This document shows positions 6,973-13,617 of a stretch of DNA of 16,013 bases, in pieces (the first letter of the stretch is position 1; every line of letters starts with the position of its first letter). The notes under the pieces were generated by a model. That model searched no databases. It was not told the origin of the DNA and was given only the letters and a program-made list of their open reading frames with translations. The stretch comes from GCA-2746795 sp964643965 (GTDB lineage Bacteria > Chloroflexota > Anaerolineae > Promineifilales > Promineifilaceae): the NCBI GenBank assembly GCA_964643965.1, contig CAZXVH010000114.1, positions 1 through 16,013 on the forward strand, read 5' to 3'. A program made the position numbers and the translations under genes.

Positions 6973-6993
6973 GGGCGGATTGTCAATCCGCCC
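6973..6993. repeat. Short palindromic element (9-bp stem, 3-base loop)
   Basis: GGGCGGATT at 6973-6981 and AATCCGCCC at 6985-6993 are perfect reverse complements around GTC. It sits 45 bases ahead of the response-regulator start. The design (7-9 bp GC-rich stem, 3-base loop) is the same as in the two hairpins of the 55-bp repeat at 15776-15885, one of which also contains GCGGA...TCCGC. It therefore looks like a member of a family of small palindromic repeats, not a terminator. Confidence 0.55.
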
Positions 6994-7037
6994 CGCACTT
7001 CTCTCGCGTACGCCCCAAAATTTGCTACACTACAAGC

Positions 7038-7730
7038 ATGAATAGCGCCAAGATACTCGTTGTAGAAGATGAAGCCAGCATACGCAATATCGTGCGCACC
7101 TACCTGGAGAACGCCGGGTTTGTCGCCATTTGCGTAGACAATGGCCCGGAAGCGCTCACCCAAGCTCGCCAGCACAAACCCGACCTCGTTATTCTGGATC
7201 TCAATTTACCCGGCATGGATGGCATAGAAGTGGCGGCGCGGCTGCGCCAGGAATCAGACGTCTACATTCTTATGCTGACGGCGCGGAGTGAGGAAAGCGA
7301 CCGGGTGGCCGGCCTGCGCATCGGCGCCGATGATTATCTGACCAAGCCTTTTAGCCCGCGCGAACTGGTGGCCCGGGTGGAAGCTATTTTGCGCCGTTCT
7401 CGCGCCACCGAACAGGCGCCACACCATGTTTTCTTATTTAAACAGATACGGGTAGACGCTGACGCCCATGAGGTTTATGCCGGGGAAACGCTGCTGAATC
7501 TCACCAGCACGGAGTTTAATTTGCTGCTGGAACTGGTACGCCATGCCGGCCGGGTCCTCACCAGAGATCAGTTGATCGACCGGGTATGGGGCGTTGATTT
7601 TTACGGCAATGACCGGGTGGTGGATGTCTATGTGGGCCAGGTGCGGCGCAAATTAGAAGAGGTCACCGGCGTGCAGTTGATCCAAACGGTGCGTGGCGTG
7701 GGGTATAAGTTTGTGGATGAGAGGGCGTAG
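7038..7730 (+). CDS. OmpR/PhoB-type response regulator
   Basis: Cytoplasmic DNA-binding regulator of a two-component system, 230 residues. The start at 7038 (MNSAKILVVEDE) is the first residue of the receiver fold; an extension back to 6954 would translate the palindrome and is rejected. The receiver has the acidic pocket E10/D11, phospho-acceptor D54 in VILDLNLPGMDG, T81 in LTARSEE and K103 in LTKPFSPREL. From about 131 the winged-helix output domain follows, with LTSTEFNLLLELVRHAGRVL at 155-174 and the C-terminal TVRGVGYKF at 217-225, both hallmarks of the OmpR class. TACACT at 7025-7030 lies too close to the start codon for a normal promoter with a leader, so transcription may begin further upstream. 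The sensor kinase follows after 67 bases of tandem repeat. Targets are unknown; the GH9 gene downstream is the obvious candidate. Confidence 0.95.
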   Translation: MNSAKILVVEDEASIRNIVRTYLENAGFVAICVDNGPEALTQARQHKPDLVILDLNLPGMDGIEVAARLRQESDVYILMLTARSEESDRVAGLRIGADDYLTKPFSPRELVARVEAILRRSRATEQAPHHVFLFKQIRVDADAHEVYAGETLLNLTSTEFNLLLELVRHAGRVLTRDQLIDRVWGVDFYGNDRVVDVYVGQVRRKLEEVTGVQLIQTVRGVGYKFVDERA

Positions 7731-7732
7731 GC

Positions 7733-7788
7733 GAGTAGTTGGGTAGTCGAGTAGTCGAGTAGTCTTGTAGTTGGGTAGTTGGGTAGTG
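7733..7788. repeat. 8-bp tandem repeat between response regulator and kinase (7 units)
   Basis: Seven consecutive 8-base units fit RRGTAGTY: GAGTAGTT, GGGTAGTC, GAGTAGTC twice, TTGTAGTT, GGGTAGTT, GGGTAGTG. They fill the space between the regulator stop (7728-7730) and the kinase ribosome site. The same unit occurs as TAGTCGGG/TAGTCGGA at the left end of the window (1-20), so it is a dispersed satellite-like sequence and not a one-off slippage. Confidence 0.85.
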
Positions 7789-7797
7789 AGGGAGTGG

Positions 7798-8883
7798 ATG
7801 ATGCGAGGATTTTTGCGGCAGTTGAGGTGGCGCATTGTCATTGCCAATATGATTGTGGTGGTGGTGGGCGTGGTTTTGCTGCTGCTGGCGGCGTTTTTGC
7901 TCATCAATCAGGTGGCCCCGGCGGAGGCCACTGCCGCGGTGTTGGCTTCCTTTAGGCGCTCGATTTTAACGGCCGTTTCTCTGGCAGCGGGTGGCGCGAT
8001 CATTGCTGGTCTGGCAACCAGCTTCTTATTGGCGCGGGAAATCTTGCGGCCGTTAGACGAGATTGCCCACAGCAGTGAACGCATCGCTCGCGGCCACTAC
8101 AACGAGCGCATCGCCGTGCCCCCCAGCGATGAACTGGCCCTCGTGGCCGATAACTTCAACCAGATGGCCGAATCATTAGAGCGGGTGGAGGAGCAGCGGG
8201 TGGCCCTTATCGGCAATGTCAGCCATGAATTGCGCACCCCGCTGGCCGGATTAAACGGCTACCTGGAAGGGTTGATGGATGGCGTCTTTGCCGCCGACGA
8301 GGAAACCTTTGCCCTCATGGACAAAGAAGTGCGCCGCCTGCGCCGCCTGGTGGATGATTTGCAAGCGTTGTCCCGCGTGGAAGTGGGACAAATTTCACTC
8401 CATCCGGCCGTCTTTGACCTCATCCCCCTCATTAACCGCGTCCTGGCGCAGCTGCGCTCCCAATTTGATGCCCAGGCGCTGACGGTACACAAAACCTTCC
8501 CCGCCGCCACCCTGTTTGTGTGCGCCGATGAAGATCGCACGGCGCAGGTCCTCACCAATCTCCTGGGCAATGCCCTCCGGTATACGCTGGAGGGAGGAGC
8601 GGTGTTTGTGGTGGCAACGGCCGTTCCGGGCCTGGCCCAGGTTTCGGTGCGGGATACGGGCATGGGCATTCCCCCGGAAGCGCTGCCCTATATTTTTGAA
8701 CGTTTCTATCGGGTGGATTCCTCGCGTACCCGGGGCAGCGGCGGCAGCGGCATTGGCCTGACCATTTCGCGTCATTTGGTGTGGGCCATGGGGGGAGAGT
8801 TAACGGCCGTTTCCCCTGGAACTGGTCAAGGCAGCACCTTCACCTTCACTCTACCCCTGGCCCGTTTGCTCCCTTCTCCGTAA
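7798..8883 (+). CDS. Sensor histidine kinase (HAMP-HisKA-HATPase)
   Basis: Membrane sensor paired with the preceding regulator, 361 residues. Two transmembrane helices (about 13-38 and 56-78) enclose only some 17 external residues, so there is no periplasmic sensor domain; it probably senses the membrane or a partner protein. A HAMP domain follows (ILRPLDEIAHSSERIARGHY, 82-101), then HisKA with GNVSHELRTPLAGLNGYLEG at 139-158 (phospho-acceptor H143), and an HATPase domain with N box NLLGNALRY at 254-262, G1 box VRDTGMGIP at 284-292, F box ALPYIFERFYRVD at 295-307 and G2 box GSGGSGIGLTIS at 313-324. Start at 7798 (or the adjacent ATG 7801), preceded by GAGGGAG. An in-frame TTG at 7771 would translate the tandem repeat and is rejected. 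Architecture resembles BaeS-type kinases. Confidence 0.94.
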   Translation: MMRGFLRQLRWRIVIANMIVVVVGVVLLLLAAFLLINQVAPAEATAAVLASFRRSILTAVSLAAGGAIIAGLATSFLLAREILRPLDEIAHSSERIARGHYNERIAVPPSDELALVADNFNQMAESLERVEEQRVALIGNVSHELRTPLAGLNGYLEGLMDGVFAADEETFALMDKEVRRLRRLVDDLQALSRVEVGQISLHPAVFDLIPLINRVLAQLRSQFDAQALTVHKTFPAATLFVCADEDRTAQVLTNLLGNALRYTLEGGAVFVVATAVPGLAQVSVRDTGMGIPPEALPYIFERFYRVDSSRTRGSGGSGIGLTISRHLVWAMGGELTAVSPGTGQGSTFTFTLPLARLLPSP

Positions 8884-8972
8884 GAAAAGCCGAAAATAGC
8901 GTTTGATATGCTATAAGCGTTGAGAAAGTTGGATACGCCCAATGCTAAAAACGCTCAAGGAGCAATCAAACC

Positions 8973-11585
8973 ATGAAATTACGCACCGTTGGCTTATTTC
9001 TACTATTATGTGTCAGCCTTTGCCTGGCAGGGCCAGCCCTGGCCCAATCCGAACCTGATCCTGGACCAGCCCCCGATTACCGGCGGCTGCCCGACCTGTC
9101 TATTTTCGCCGATGTCCCCAACGGCCAATGGGCTGGGGCCGGCGGCGGCCTGGTGTTGGAGACCACCGATGGCAGTCAACTGCCTATTGATACCGGCGAA
9201 ACGTACCAAGACCTGCCCTCCTACCGGATCAATCTGCGGCATGATGAGGGGGAGGGGGGCTGGTGGGCCTTTATTTTGGCGGGAAACTCCTGGGAAAATT
9301 ACAGTATTGCCCCTTATGTGGCCGAAGGCGCCCTGGAATTCAATATCAAGGGCAGTCAGGGCGGCGAGGATTTCACCATCGCTTTGCGCGACAGAGTGAT
9401 GGCCCGAAACCCCGCTGAAACAGCTTCGGCCGAAGTCACCCTGTCGTCTGTTTTACCGGTCACAGACGAGTGGCAGCATGTGCGTATTCCCCTGCGCAGC
9501 TTTATTGCCGAAAGCGCCACCTTTGATCCGCAGCAAATGTTTACCATCAATTTCGCTGGGGTGGACAGCGGCGAAAAGAGCTTCTGGCTCAACGACATTA
9601 AATTCACTTCCCCCAGTGACGAGCCGGGCCACCCCCAAGTCAAGTTGAACCAGGTGGGTTATACGCCTGGCGCGGTCAAGATTGCCCACATCAGCGGTTT
9701 TGATGAGGAGTTGCTGGCGCAGGCTGGGACGCCGTTTACGGTGCGGGCCTTGAGCAATAACCAGGTGGTCTATGCGGGCGCTCTGGAATTGGTGACGGCG
9801 TATGATGCGGGAGTTTCTGGCGAACGGGTGCTGGCGGCCGACTTTTCTGAGGTGACGCTGCCCGGTGAGTATTATCTCTCTGTGGACGCCTACCAGATGG
9901 AAGATTCGCCCCGCTTCACCATTGCCGCCGATGTGTATGACAGCTTGCTGGCCGACACGCTGCGCTATTTTTACTTGCAGCGTTCGGGCATCCCTTTAGA
10001 GGAGGCGTATGCCGGGCAGTTTGCCCGAGGCGCCGGCCATCCGCAAGATGCAGAGGCGGCTTTTCGCTCCGGCGCGAAACCGCCCATTGATGTGTCTGGC
10101 GGCTGGTATGATGCCGGGGATTATGGCAAATATGTGAATGCAGGGGCAACGGCCGTTTCTGATCTGCTCTGGGCTTATGAATTGTTCCCGCAACAGTTTC
10201 CTGATGGACAGATGAACATCCCGGAAAGCGGCAACGGCGTCCCCGACCTGTTGGATGAGGCGCGCTGGGAACTGGACTGGATACTCAAAATGCAAGAGCC
10301 TGAGTCCGGCGGCTTTTACCACATGGTGCAACCCACCGAGGAAACCACCAGCGATACGGCTTTGGAACCCCGTTTCATAGAAGACGAAGAAGGGGGGCGG
10401 GAGAACGTGCGCCCCACCAGCGCCACCGGCAGCGCGGCGGCGGCGCTGGCTCACGCCGCCCTGATCTTTGAACCCTTCGACGCCGATTACGCCGCCACCT
10501 TGCAAAACGCCGCCGAAGCGGGCTGGGCTTACCTGGAGGCCAATCCAGAAGGCGTGGCGCCGGTGTCTGGTCCTTACAGCGATGACGACGACAGCGATGA
10601 TCGTTTTTGGGCGGCCGCCAGCCTCTACCGTTTGACCGGCGAAGCGGTTTACCACGATTATGTCAAGCAAGAATACCAAAATGTGGAAACCTTTTTTGAC
10701 AGCGAGACGGACAACGCTTACGGCGTAGGCGGCATGGGCATGGTGGCCTGGCTGCAATACATGGCCAGCGCCGAAAAGGAGCCGGAATTAACCACCTATT
10801 TTGAGGAGATGTTCCGTCCCTGGTTTGCGCGGATGGCCGGCCGTTGGCAGGATTCAGCCTGGAATATTGCCCTGTTGGACGAAGATTTTTATTGGGGCAG
10901 CAATTATGTGGTGCTGACCACGCCCATTGTGATGGCGATTGGCTCTGAATTATTGGGCGGGATGGATGAGACGGCCGTTGTCCTTTCCCAACACGCCCTC
11001 GATTATCTGCTGGGCGACAACCCACTGCGCTTCAGCTACGTGTCTGGCTACGGCACAGACCGGATGCAGATGCCCTTTTCCACGCAGTGGAGCCAGGATG
11101 GTATCCCGGCTGCGCCGCCCGGTATTTTGGCTGGCGGTCCCAATGCTTACAATAATTCGCTGCTTTTTTCTAACTTCGCCGGGAAGCGATACGTAGATAG
11201 CGCTGGCGCCTGGACCACCAACGAGCATACCATTTACTGGAACTCAGCCCTGGTTTTTGTGGCGGCGTTGGCGGCGGCGCAGGGCGGCGATGTCGCAGCG
11301 CCGATGGCGCTGCCGGAAATCGCGCCGACAGCGGCGGCGGCGGTAGAGCTTGCAGTAGAAACGGCCGTTACTGCCGACCCGTCCCTGATTGAAGAGACCA
11401 ATATCAGCCCGGCCGTTACCACGCCAACTAACAGCGCCGCAGTGATGGCGGCCCTGGCCGAACTGCGCCAGGCGATGCTGTTGCTGGGCGCGGTGGGGAT
11501 CGCCTTGATTGGCGTGGTGATTCTGTGTACGCTGCTGGTGTTGCGGGCAAACCGGCGGCGGGGGCGGGAGGGCAGCCATGAATGA
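8973..11585 (+). CDS. Secreted, membrane-anchored GH9 glycoside hydrolase with N-terminal jelly-roll and CelD_N-type Ig domain
   Basis: An 870-residue extracellular enzyme. A signal peptide (residues 1-24, cleavage likely after ALA) is followed by a beta-sandwich carbohydrate-binding-like domain (about 40-213, CBM11/CIA30-like), an Ig-like CelD_N domain (about 221-318, beginning VKLNQVGY), and an (alpha/alpha)6 GH9 catalytic domain (about 322-768). Catalytic features are GGWYDAGDYGKYV at 376-388 (D380 and D383, nucleophile-activating pair) and TTNEHTIYWNSAL at 748-760 (proton donor E751). The usual PHHR motif after the YLLGDNPLRFSYVSGYG stretch (679-694) is replaced by QMPFSTQW, so specificity may differ from classical endoglucanases. 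A low-complexity Ala/Thr linker (770-825) leads to a C-terminal transmembrane helix (about 835-857) and a basic tail, placing the enzyme on the outer face of the membrane. AAGGAG (8957-8962) lies 10 bases ahead of the ATG. Substrate could be cellulose, another beta-glucan or an amino-glucan. Confidence 0.92.
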   Translation: MKLRTVGLFLLLCVSLCLAGPALAQSEPDPGPAPDYRRLPDLSIFADVPNGQWAGAGGGLVLETTDGSQLPIDTGETYQDLPSYRINLRHDEGEGGWWAFILAGNSWENYSIAPYVAEGALEFNIKGSQGGEDFTIALRDRVMARNPAETASAEVTLSSVLPVTDEWQHVRIPLRSFIAESATFDPQQMFTINFAGVDSGEKSFWLNDIKFTSPSDEPGHPQVKLNQVGYTPGAVKIAHISGFDEELLAQAGTPFTVRALSNNQVVYAGALELVTAYDAGVSGERVLAADFSEVTLPGEYYLSVDAYQMEDSPRFTIAADVYDSLLADTLRYFYLQRSGIPLEEAYAGQFARGAGHPQDAEAAFRSGAKPPIDVSGGWYDAGDYGKYVNAGATAVSDLLWAYELFPQQFPDGQMNIPESGNGVPDLLDEARWELDWILKMQEPESGGFYHMVQPTEETTSDTALEPRFIEDEEGGRENVRPTSATGSAAAALAHAALIFEPFDADYAATLQNAAEAGWAYLEANPEGVAPVSGPYSDDDDSDDRFWAAASLYRLTGEAVYHDYVKQEYQNVETFFDSETDNAYGVGGMGMVAWLQYMASAEKEPELTTYFEEMFRPWFARMAGRWQDSAWNIALLDEDFYWGSNYVVLTTPIVMAIGSELLGGMDETAVVLSQHALDYLLGDNPLRFSYVSGYGTDRMQMPFSTQWSQDGIPAAPPGILAGGPNAYNNSLLFSNFAGKRYVDSAGAWTTNEHTIYWNSALVFVAALAAAQGGDVAAPMALPEIAPTAAAAVELAVETAVTADPSLIEETNISPAVTTPTNSAAVMAALAELRQAMLLLGAVGIALIGVVILCTLLVLRANRRRGREGSHE

Positions 11586-11676
11586 GCGGAATCCGGCGCT
11601 GTTTTTGCCCCGTGCCTGGCGCTCCTCACCTGCTGCTCAACCATCACGCAACGAGAACGGCCGTTTTCCCGTATAG
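11578..11676 (+). CDS. Possible 32-residue ORF overlapping the GH9 stop
   Basis: ATG at 11578 overlaps the end of the GH9 gene in the sequence ATGAATGA, an arrangement often seen with coupled translation. The frame reads MNERNPALFLPRAW and ends NENGRFPV before TAG. It has no hydrophobic segment or recognised motif, and its tail is supplied by a copy of the AACGGCCGTT repeat. It may be a chance frame or the remnant of a lost gene. Confidence 0.2.
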   Translation: MNERNPALFLPRAWRSSPAAQPSRNENGRFPV

Positions 11677-11708
11677 CCTCCCAGTTCAGCCAATCAGGAG
11701 AGTATGCG

Positions 11709-12242
11709 ATGCGTAATCAAGGACAATTTTATTTGGGTATCGTCATTGTGTTGGTGGGGGTGCTGCTGCTTATCGGCAATTTGCTTGATATAGATTTAAG
11801 CATTTTGTGCTGGCCGTCTGCCTTTATTTTGCTGGGTCTCTTCTTGATCCTGCGTCCCAAAATGGTGGAGCCTGGCACGGAAATGACCCAGAAGTTCCTG
11901 GGTGAGGTAGAACGAGCCGGTCATTGGCAGGTGGGGGATGAGGAATTTTGGTTCTTTGTGGGCGACATCGAACTGGACATGACCCAAGCGGACATCCCGC
12001 AGGGCGAGACAAAAATTCGGGCCATCGGCTTTGTGGGCGACATCGACCTGTATGTGCCGGCCGAGGTGGGCGTGGCGGTGGCCTCCACTGCTTTTGTCAG
12101 CGAAGTGCAGTTGGCTGATAACAAAGAAGAAAATTTCTTGACGCCGGTGCAGATGCGCAGCAAAAACTACAAGGTCGCGGATAAGAAGATTTTATTGCAA
12201 ACCACTTGTTTTGTGGGCGACATCAAGGTACGCCAGATTTAG
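11709..12242 (+). CDS. LiaF-like membrane protein with toastrack (cell-wall-stress response) domain
   Basis: A 177-residue protein with two transmembrane helices (about 8-24 and 31-49, separated by the short IGNLLDIDLS turn) followed by a soluble beta-rich domain. This domain repeats the motif FVGDI at 83, 108 and 168 (FVGDIELD, FVGDIDLYVP, FVGDIKV), the signature of the LiaF C-terminal/DUF2154 toastrack fold. In Firmicutes LiaF restrains a two-component system that senses cell-envelope damage. In this genome the role can only be guessed, although a two-component pair lies two genes upstream. AGGAGAG stands 7 bases before the ATG at 11709. A GAGATTG-AAC-CAATCTC hairpin follows the stop codon. 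Confidence 0.82.
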   Translation: MRNQGQFYLGIVIVLVGVLLLIGNLLDIDLSILCWPSAFILLGLFLILRPKMVEPGTEMTQKFLGEVERAGHWQVGDEEFWFFVGDIELDMTQADIPQGETKIRAIGFVGDIDLYVPAEVGVAVASTAFVSEVQLADNKEENFLTPVQMRSKNYKVADKKILLQTTCFVGDIKVRQI

Positions 12243-12248
12243 CCCGGC

Positions 12249-12265
12249 GAGATTGAACCAATCTC
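12249..12265. repeat. 7-bp hairpin just after the LiaF-like gene
   Basis: GAGATTG at 12249-12255 and CAATCTC at 12259-12265 pair perfectly around AAC, six bases after the stop codon. No T-tract follows. Its stem sequence echoes the GAGATTA/TAATCTC hairpin at 3302-3331, so the two may be variants of one intergenic element. Confidence 0.4.
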
Positions 12266-12281
12266 CAGACTTGCATAAGCG

Positions 12282-12310
12282 CCTGAAAACGGAAATAATC
12301 CCGTCAGGAG
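12282..12310 (+). promoter_or_regulatory. Hairpin that could mask the ribosome site of the VOC gene
   Basis: CCTGA (12282-12286) and CGG (12290-12292) can pair with TCAGG (12304-12308) and CCG (12301-12303), leaving an AAA bulge and an 8-base loop. The right arm overlaps the AGGAG ribosome site (12306-12310) of the gene starting at 12321. This would lower translation unless opened. The structure is modest and could be fortuitous. Confidence 0.25.
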
Positions 12311-12320
12311 AGATGCCCTG

Positions 12321-12701
12321 ATGAGACCGTCACTAAGCCAACAAGTTACTTTTTTGCACACGGCCGTTTTAGAAGAAACGGCCGTTTTCTATCAGACAAT
12401 CCTCGGATTAGAGCCGGTATTAGATCAAGGAGTTTGCCGCATCTTCCAGGTGAGCCGCAGCGCCTTTTTGGGCTTTTGTGAACATTTTGAAGGCGCCAAC
12501 CCGGATGGCGTGATCCTCACCCTGGTTTCTGACGAGGTAGACGCCTGGTACGATTACCTGCTGGCGCAAAACACGCCTATCGAAAAGCCGCCCACCCACA
12601 ATGAAACCTTCCACATCTACCACCTGTTTTTGCGTGATCCCAATGGCTATCTGCTGGAAATTCAGCAGTTTTTAGACCCCGCCTGGCCCCGGCTGCCGTA
12701 G
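12321..12701 (+). CDS. VOC-superfamily (glyoxalase/bleomycin-resistance fold) protein
   Basis: A single-module vicinal oxygen chelate protein of 126 residues. Visible hallmarks are the first strand QQVTFLHTAV with H13 in a typical metal-ligand position, ETAVFYQTILGLEPV (19-33), LTLVSDEVDAWYDYL near 66-80, and the terminal strand HLFLRDPNGYLLEIQQF at 101-117 with E113 at the usual second ligand position. Members include glyoxalases, dioxygenases and antibiotic-binding proteins; nothing here singles out a substrate. AGGAGAG lies about 8-10 bases ahead of the ATG, with a possible masking hairpin. Two copies of the AACGGCCGTT-type octamer fall within its first 25 codons, both read as Thr-Ala-Val. 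Confidence 0.85.
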   Translation: MRPSLSQQVTFLHTAVLEETAVFYQTILGLEPVLDQGVCRIFQVSRSAFLGFCEHFEGANPDGVILTLVSDEVDAWYDYLLAQNTPIEKPPTHNETFHIYHLFLRDPNGYLLEIQQFLDPAWPRLP

Positions 12702-12714
12702 AGGATTTGCGTTC

Positions 12715-13419
12715 ATGGCAGATAATACGCCCGCCACTATTGAAGCCAGAGAAAGCGCCCACTTTGATTGGGTGGTCTACTCAGACGCTACCTTTGCCGG
12801 GTTGTCGATTCTCATTCCCATCCCGCTGGTAGATGTGGCCTTTGAGCAATTTTTCCGCAGGCGGATGCCGCGCATCATTGCCCGGCAGAATGGCTTGCAG
12901 TTGTCGCCGCGCATCAGGCTGGAACTAAATCGGGGGAGGGCTAGCTGTTTGCAATCCTGCATTTTGGCTCCCATCTGGCTGACGCTGCTCCTGCTTAAAC
13001 GTATTTTCCGCACCATCCTTTATTTTCTCACGATAAAAGAAGCCTCAGATTTATTGAGTTTATATTGGCATCGCGCCTTTCTGCTGGATTATATGTGCAA
13101 GGAAGGGTATCTACGGGATGAGGAAACGGCCGTTATCGCCGCCGAAGCGCTGCGTGACATTCTGGACCGTATCACCACCAGCCCGTTGAACCAGCTTGCC
13201 CGGCAGGTATTGGCGCTGCCTAGCCATGTTTTGCGCAGCCTGCGCCGGGTGCGCCGGGGCAAAAAAGACGAGGATATGGAAAGAACGCGCACCCTCATGG
13301 CCCAAACCTGGGATAATTTCAATGATTATTTTGTGGATCTGGCCGCTCAATACGATCAGACCTTTGATAAGGTTAAACGAGTGCAGGAGATGCAGAAAAG
13401 CGTGACACATGATGGGTGA
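12715..13419 (+). CDS. Unrecognised membrane-associated protein, 234 residues
   Basis: I do not recognise the family. The N-terminal third has a hydrophobic stretch rich in prolines (GLSILIPIPLVDVAFEQF, 29-46) followed by a basic FFRRRMPR segment. A stronger hydrophobic segment (SCILAPIWLTLLLLKRIF, 81-98) is followed by TILYFLTIKEASDLLSLYWH, probably a membrane hairpin or amphipathic region. The C-terminal third is soluble and helical, with an Arg/Lys-rich patch (about 173-184, RSLRRVRRGKK) and a long charged helix to the end. Two cysteines (78, 82) lie just before the main membrane segment. The ATG at 12715 follows the VOC stop by 13 bases with AGAGG about ten bases ahead, so it is in the same operon. 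Codon use matches its neighbours. Confidence 0.8.
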   Translation: MADNTPATIEARESAHFDWVVYSDATFAGLSILIPIPLVDVAFEQFFRRRMPRIIARQNGLQLSPRIRLELNRGRASCLQSCILAPIWLTLLLLKRIFRTILYFLTIKEASDLLSLYWHRAFLLDYMCKEGYLRDEETAVIAAEALRDILDRITTSPLNQLARQVLALPSHVLRSLRRVRRGKKDEDMERTRTLMAQTWDNFNDYFVDLAAQYDQTFDKVKRVQEMQKSVTHDG

Positions 13420-13506
13420 CAGGTTTTTCACGCATTACGCCTTACGTTGGCGAAAAAATCAAAGACACGAATCGTTTTCGGAGAATAACCATGCCCGCCA
13501 CCCTTC

Positions 13507-13617
13507 ATGGACGCCTTTGCCCACCACATCGCGGCTTACCGTAACTGGCGTCACGATCTAATCCCCAATCCGCAATCCGCAATCCGCAATCCGCAATCCC
13601 CAATCCGCAATCCCTAA
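13507..13617 (+). pseudogene. Possible gene start truncated by the heptamer repeat
   Basis: An open frame begins MDAFAHHIAAYRNWRHDL, which looks like a genuine protein start, then runs straight into the 7-bp tandem repeat (reading NPQSAIR-like units) and stops at 13615-13617. A GGAG stands further upstream at 13480-13483, better placed for another ATG at 13491. Either a gene was cut off by repeat growth, or this is chance. I do not recognise the family. Confidence 0.3.
13561..13616. repeat. 7-bp tandem repeat at the 3' end of ppk (8 units)
   Basis: Eight contiguous heptamers: ATCCCCA, ATCCGCA four times, ATCCCCA, ATCCGCA, ATCCCTA, with a ninth degenerate unit ATCTCCA reaching into ppk. The minus-strand TAG stop of ppk (13614-13616) lies in the eighth unit, so the repeat supplies the stop codon. 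Heptameric tandem repeats of this kind are well known between genes of cyanobacteria (STRR sequences); here the unit differs. Confidence 0.88.

Noticed and set aside
9996..10757. 253-residue minus-strand frame inside GH9
   Set aside because: It is an antisense shadow of a strongly conserved catalytic domain, with no plausible motif.
13435..13465. Terminator between the unrecognised gene and ppk1
   Set aside because: The CGCC...GGCG stem is four base pairs and is followed by A residues on the plus strand; on the minus strand the T-tract precedes the stem, so it fits neither direction.
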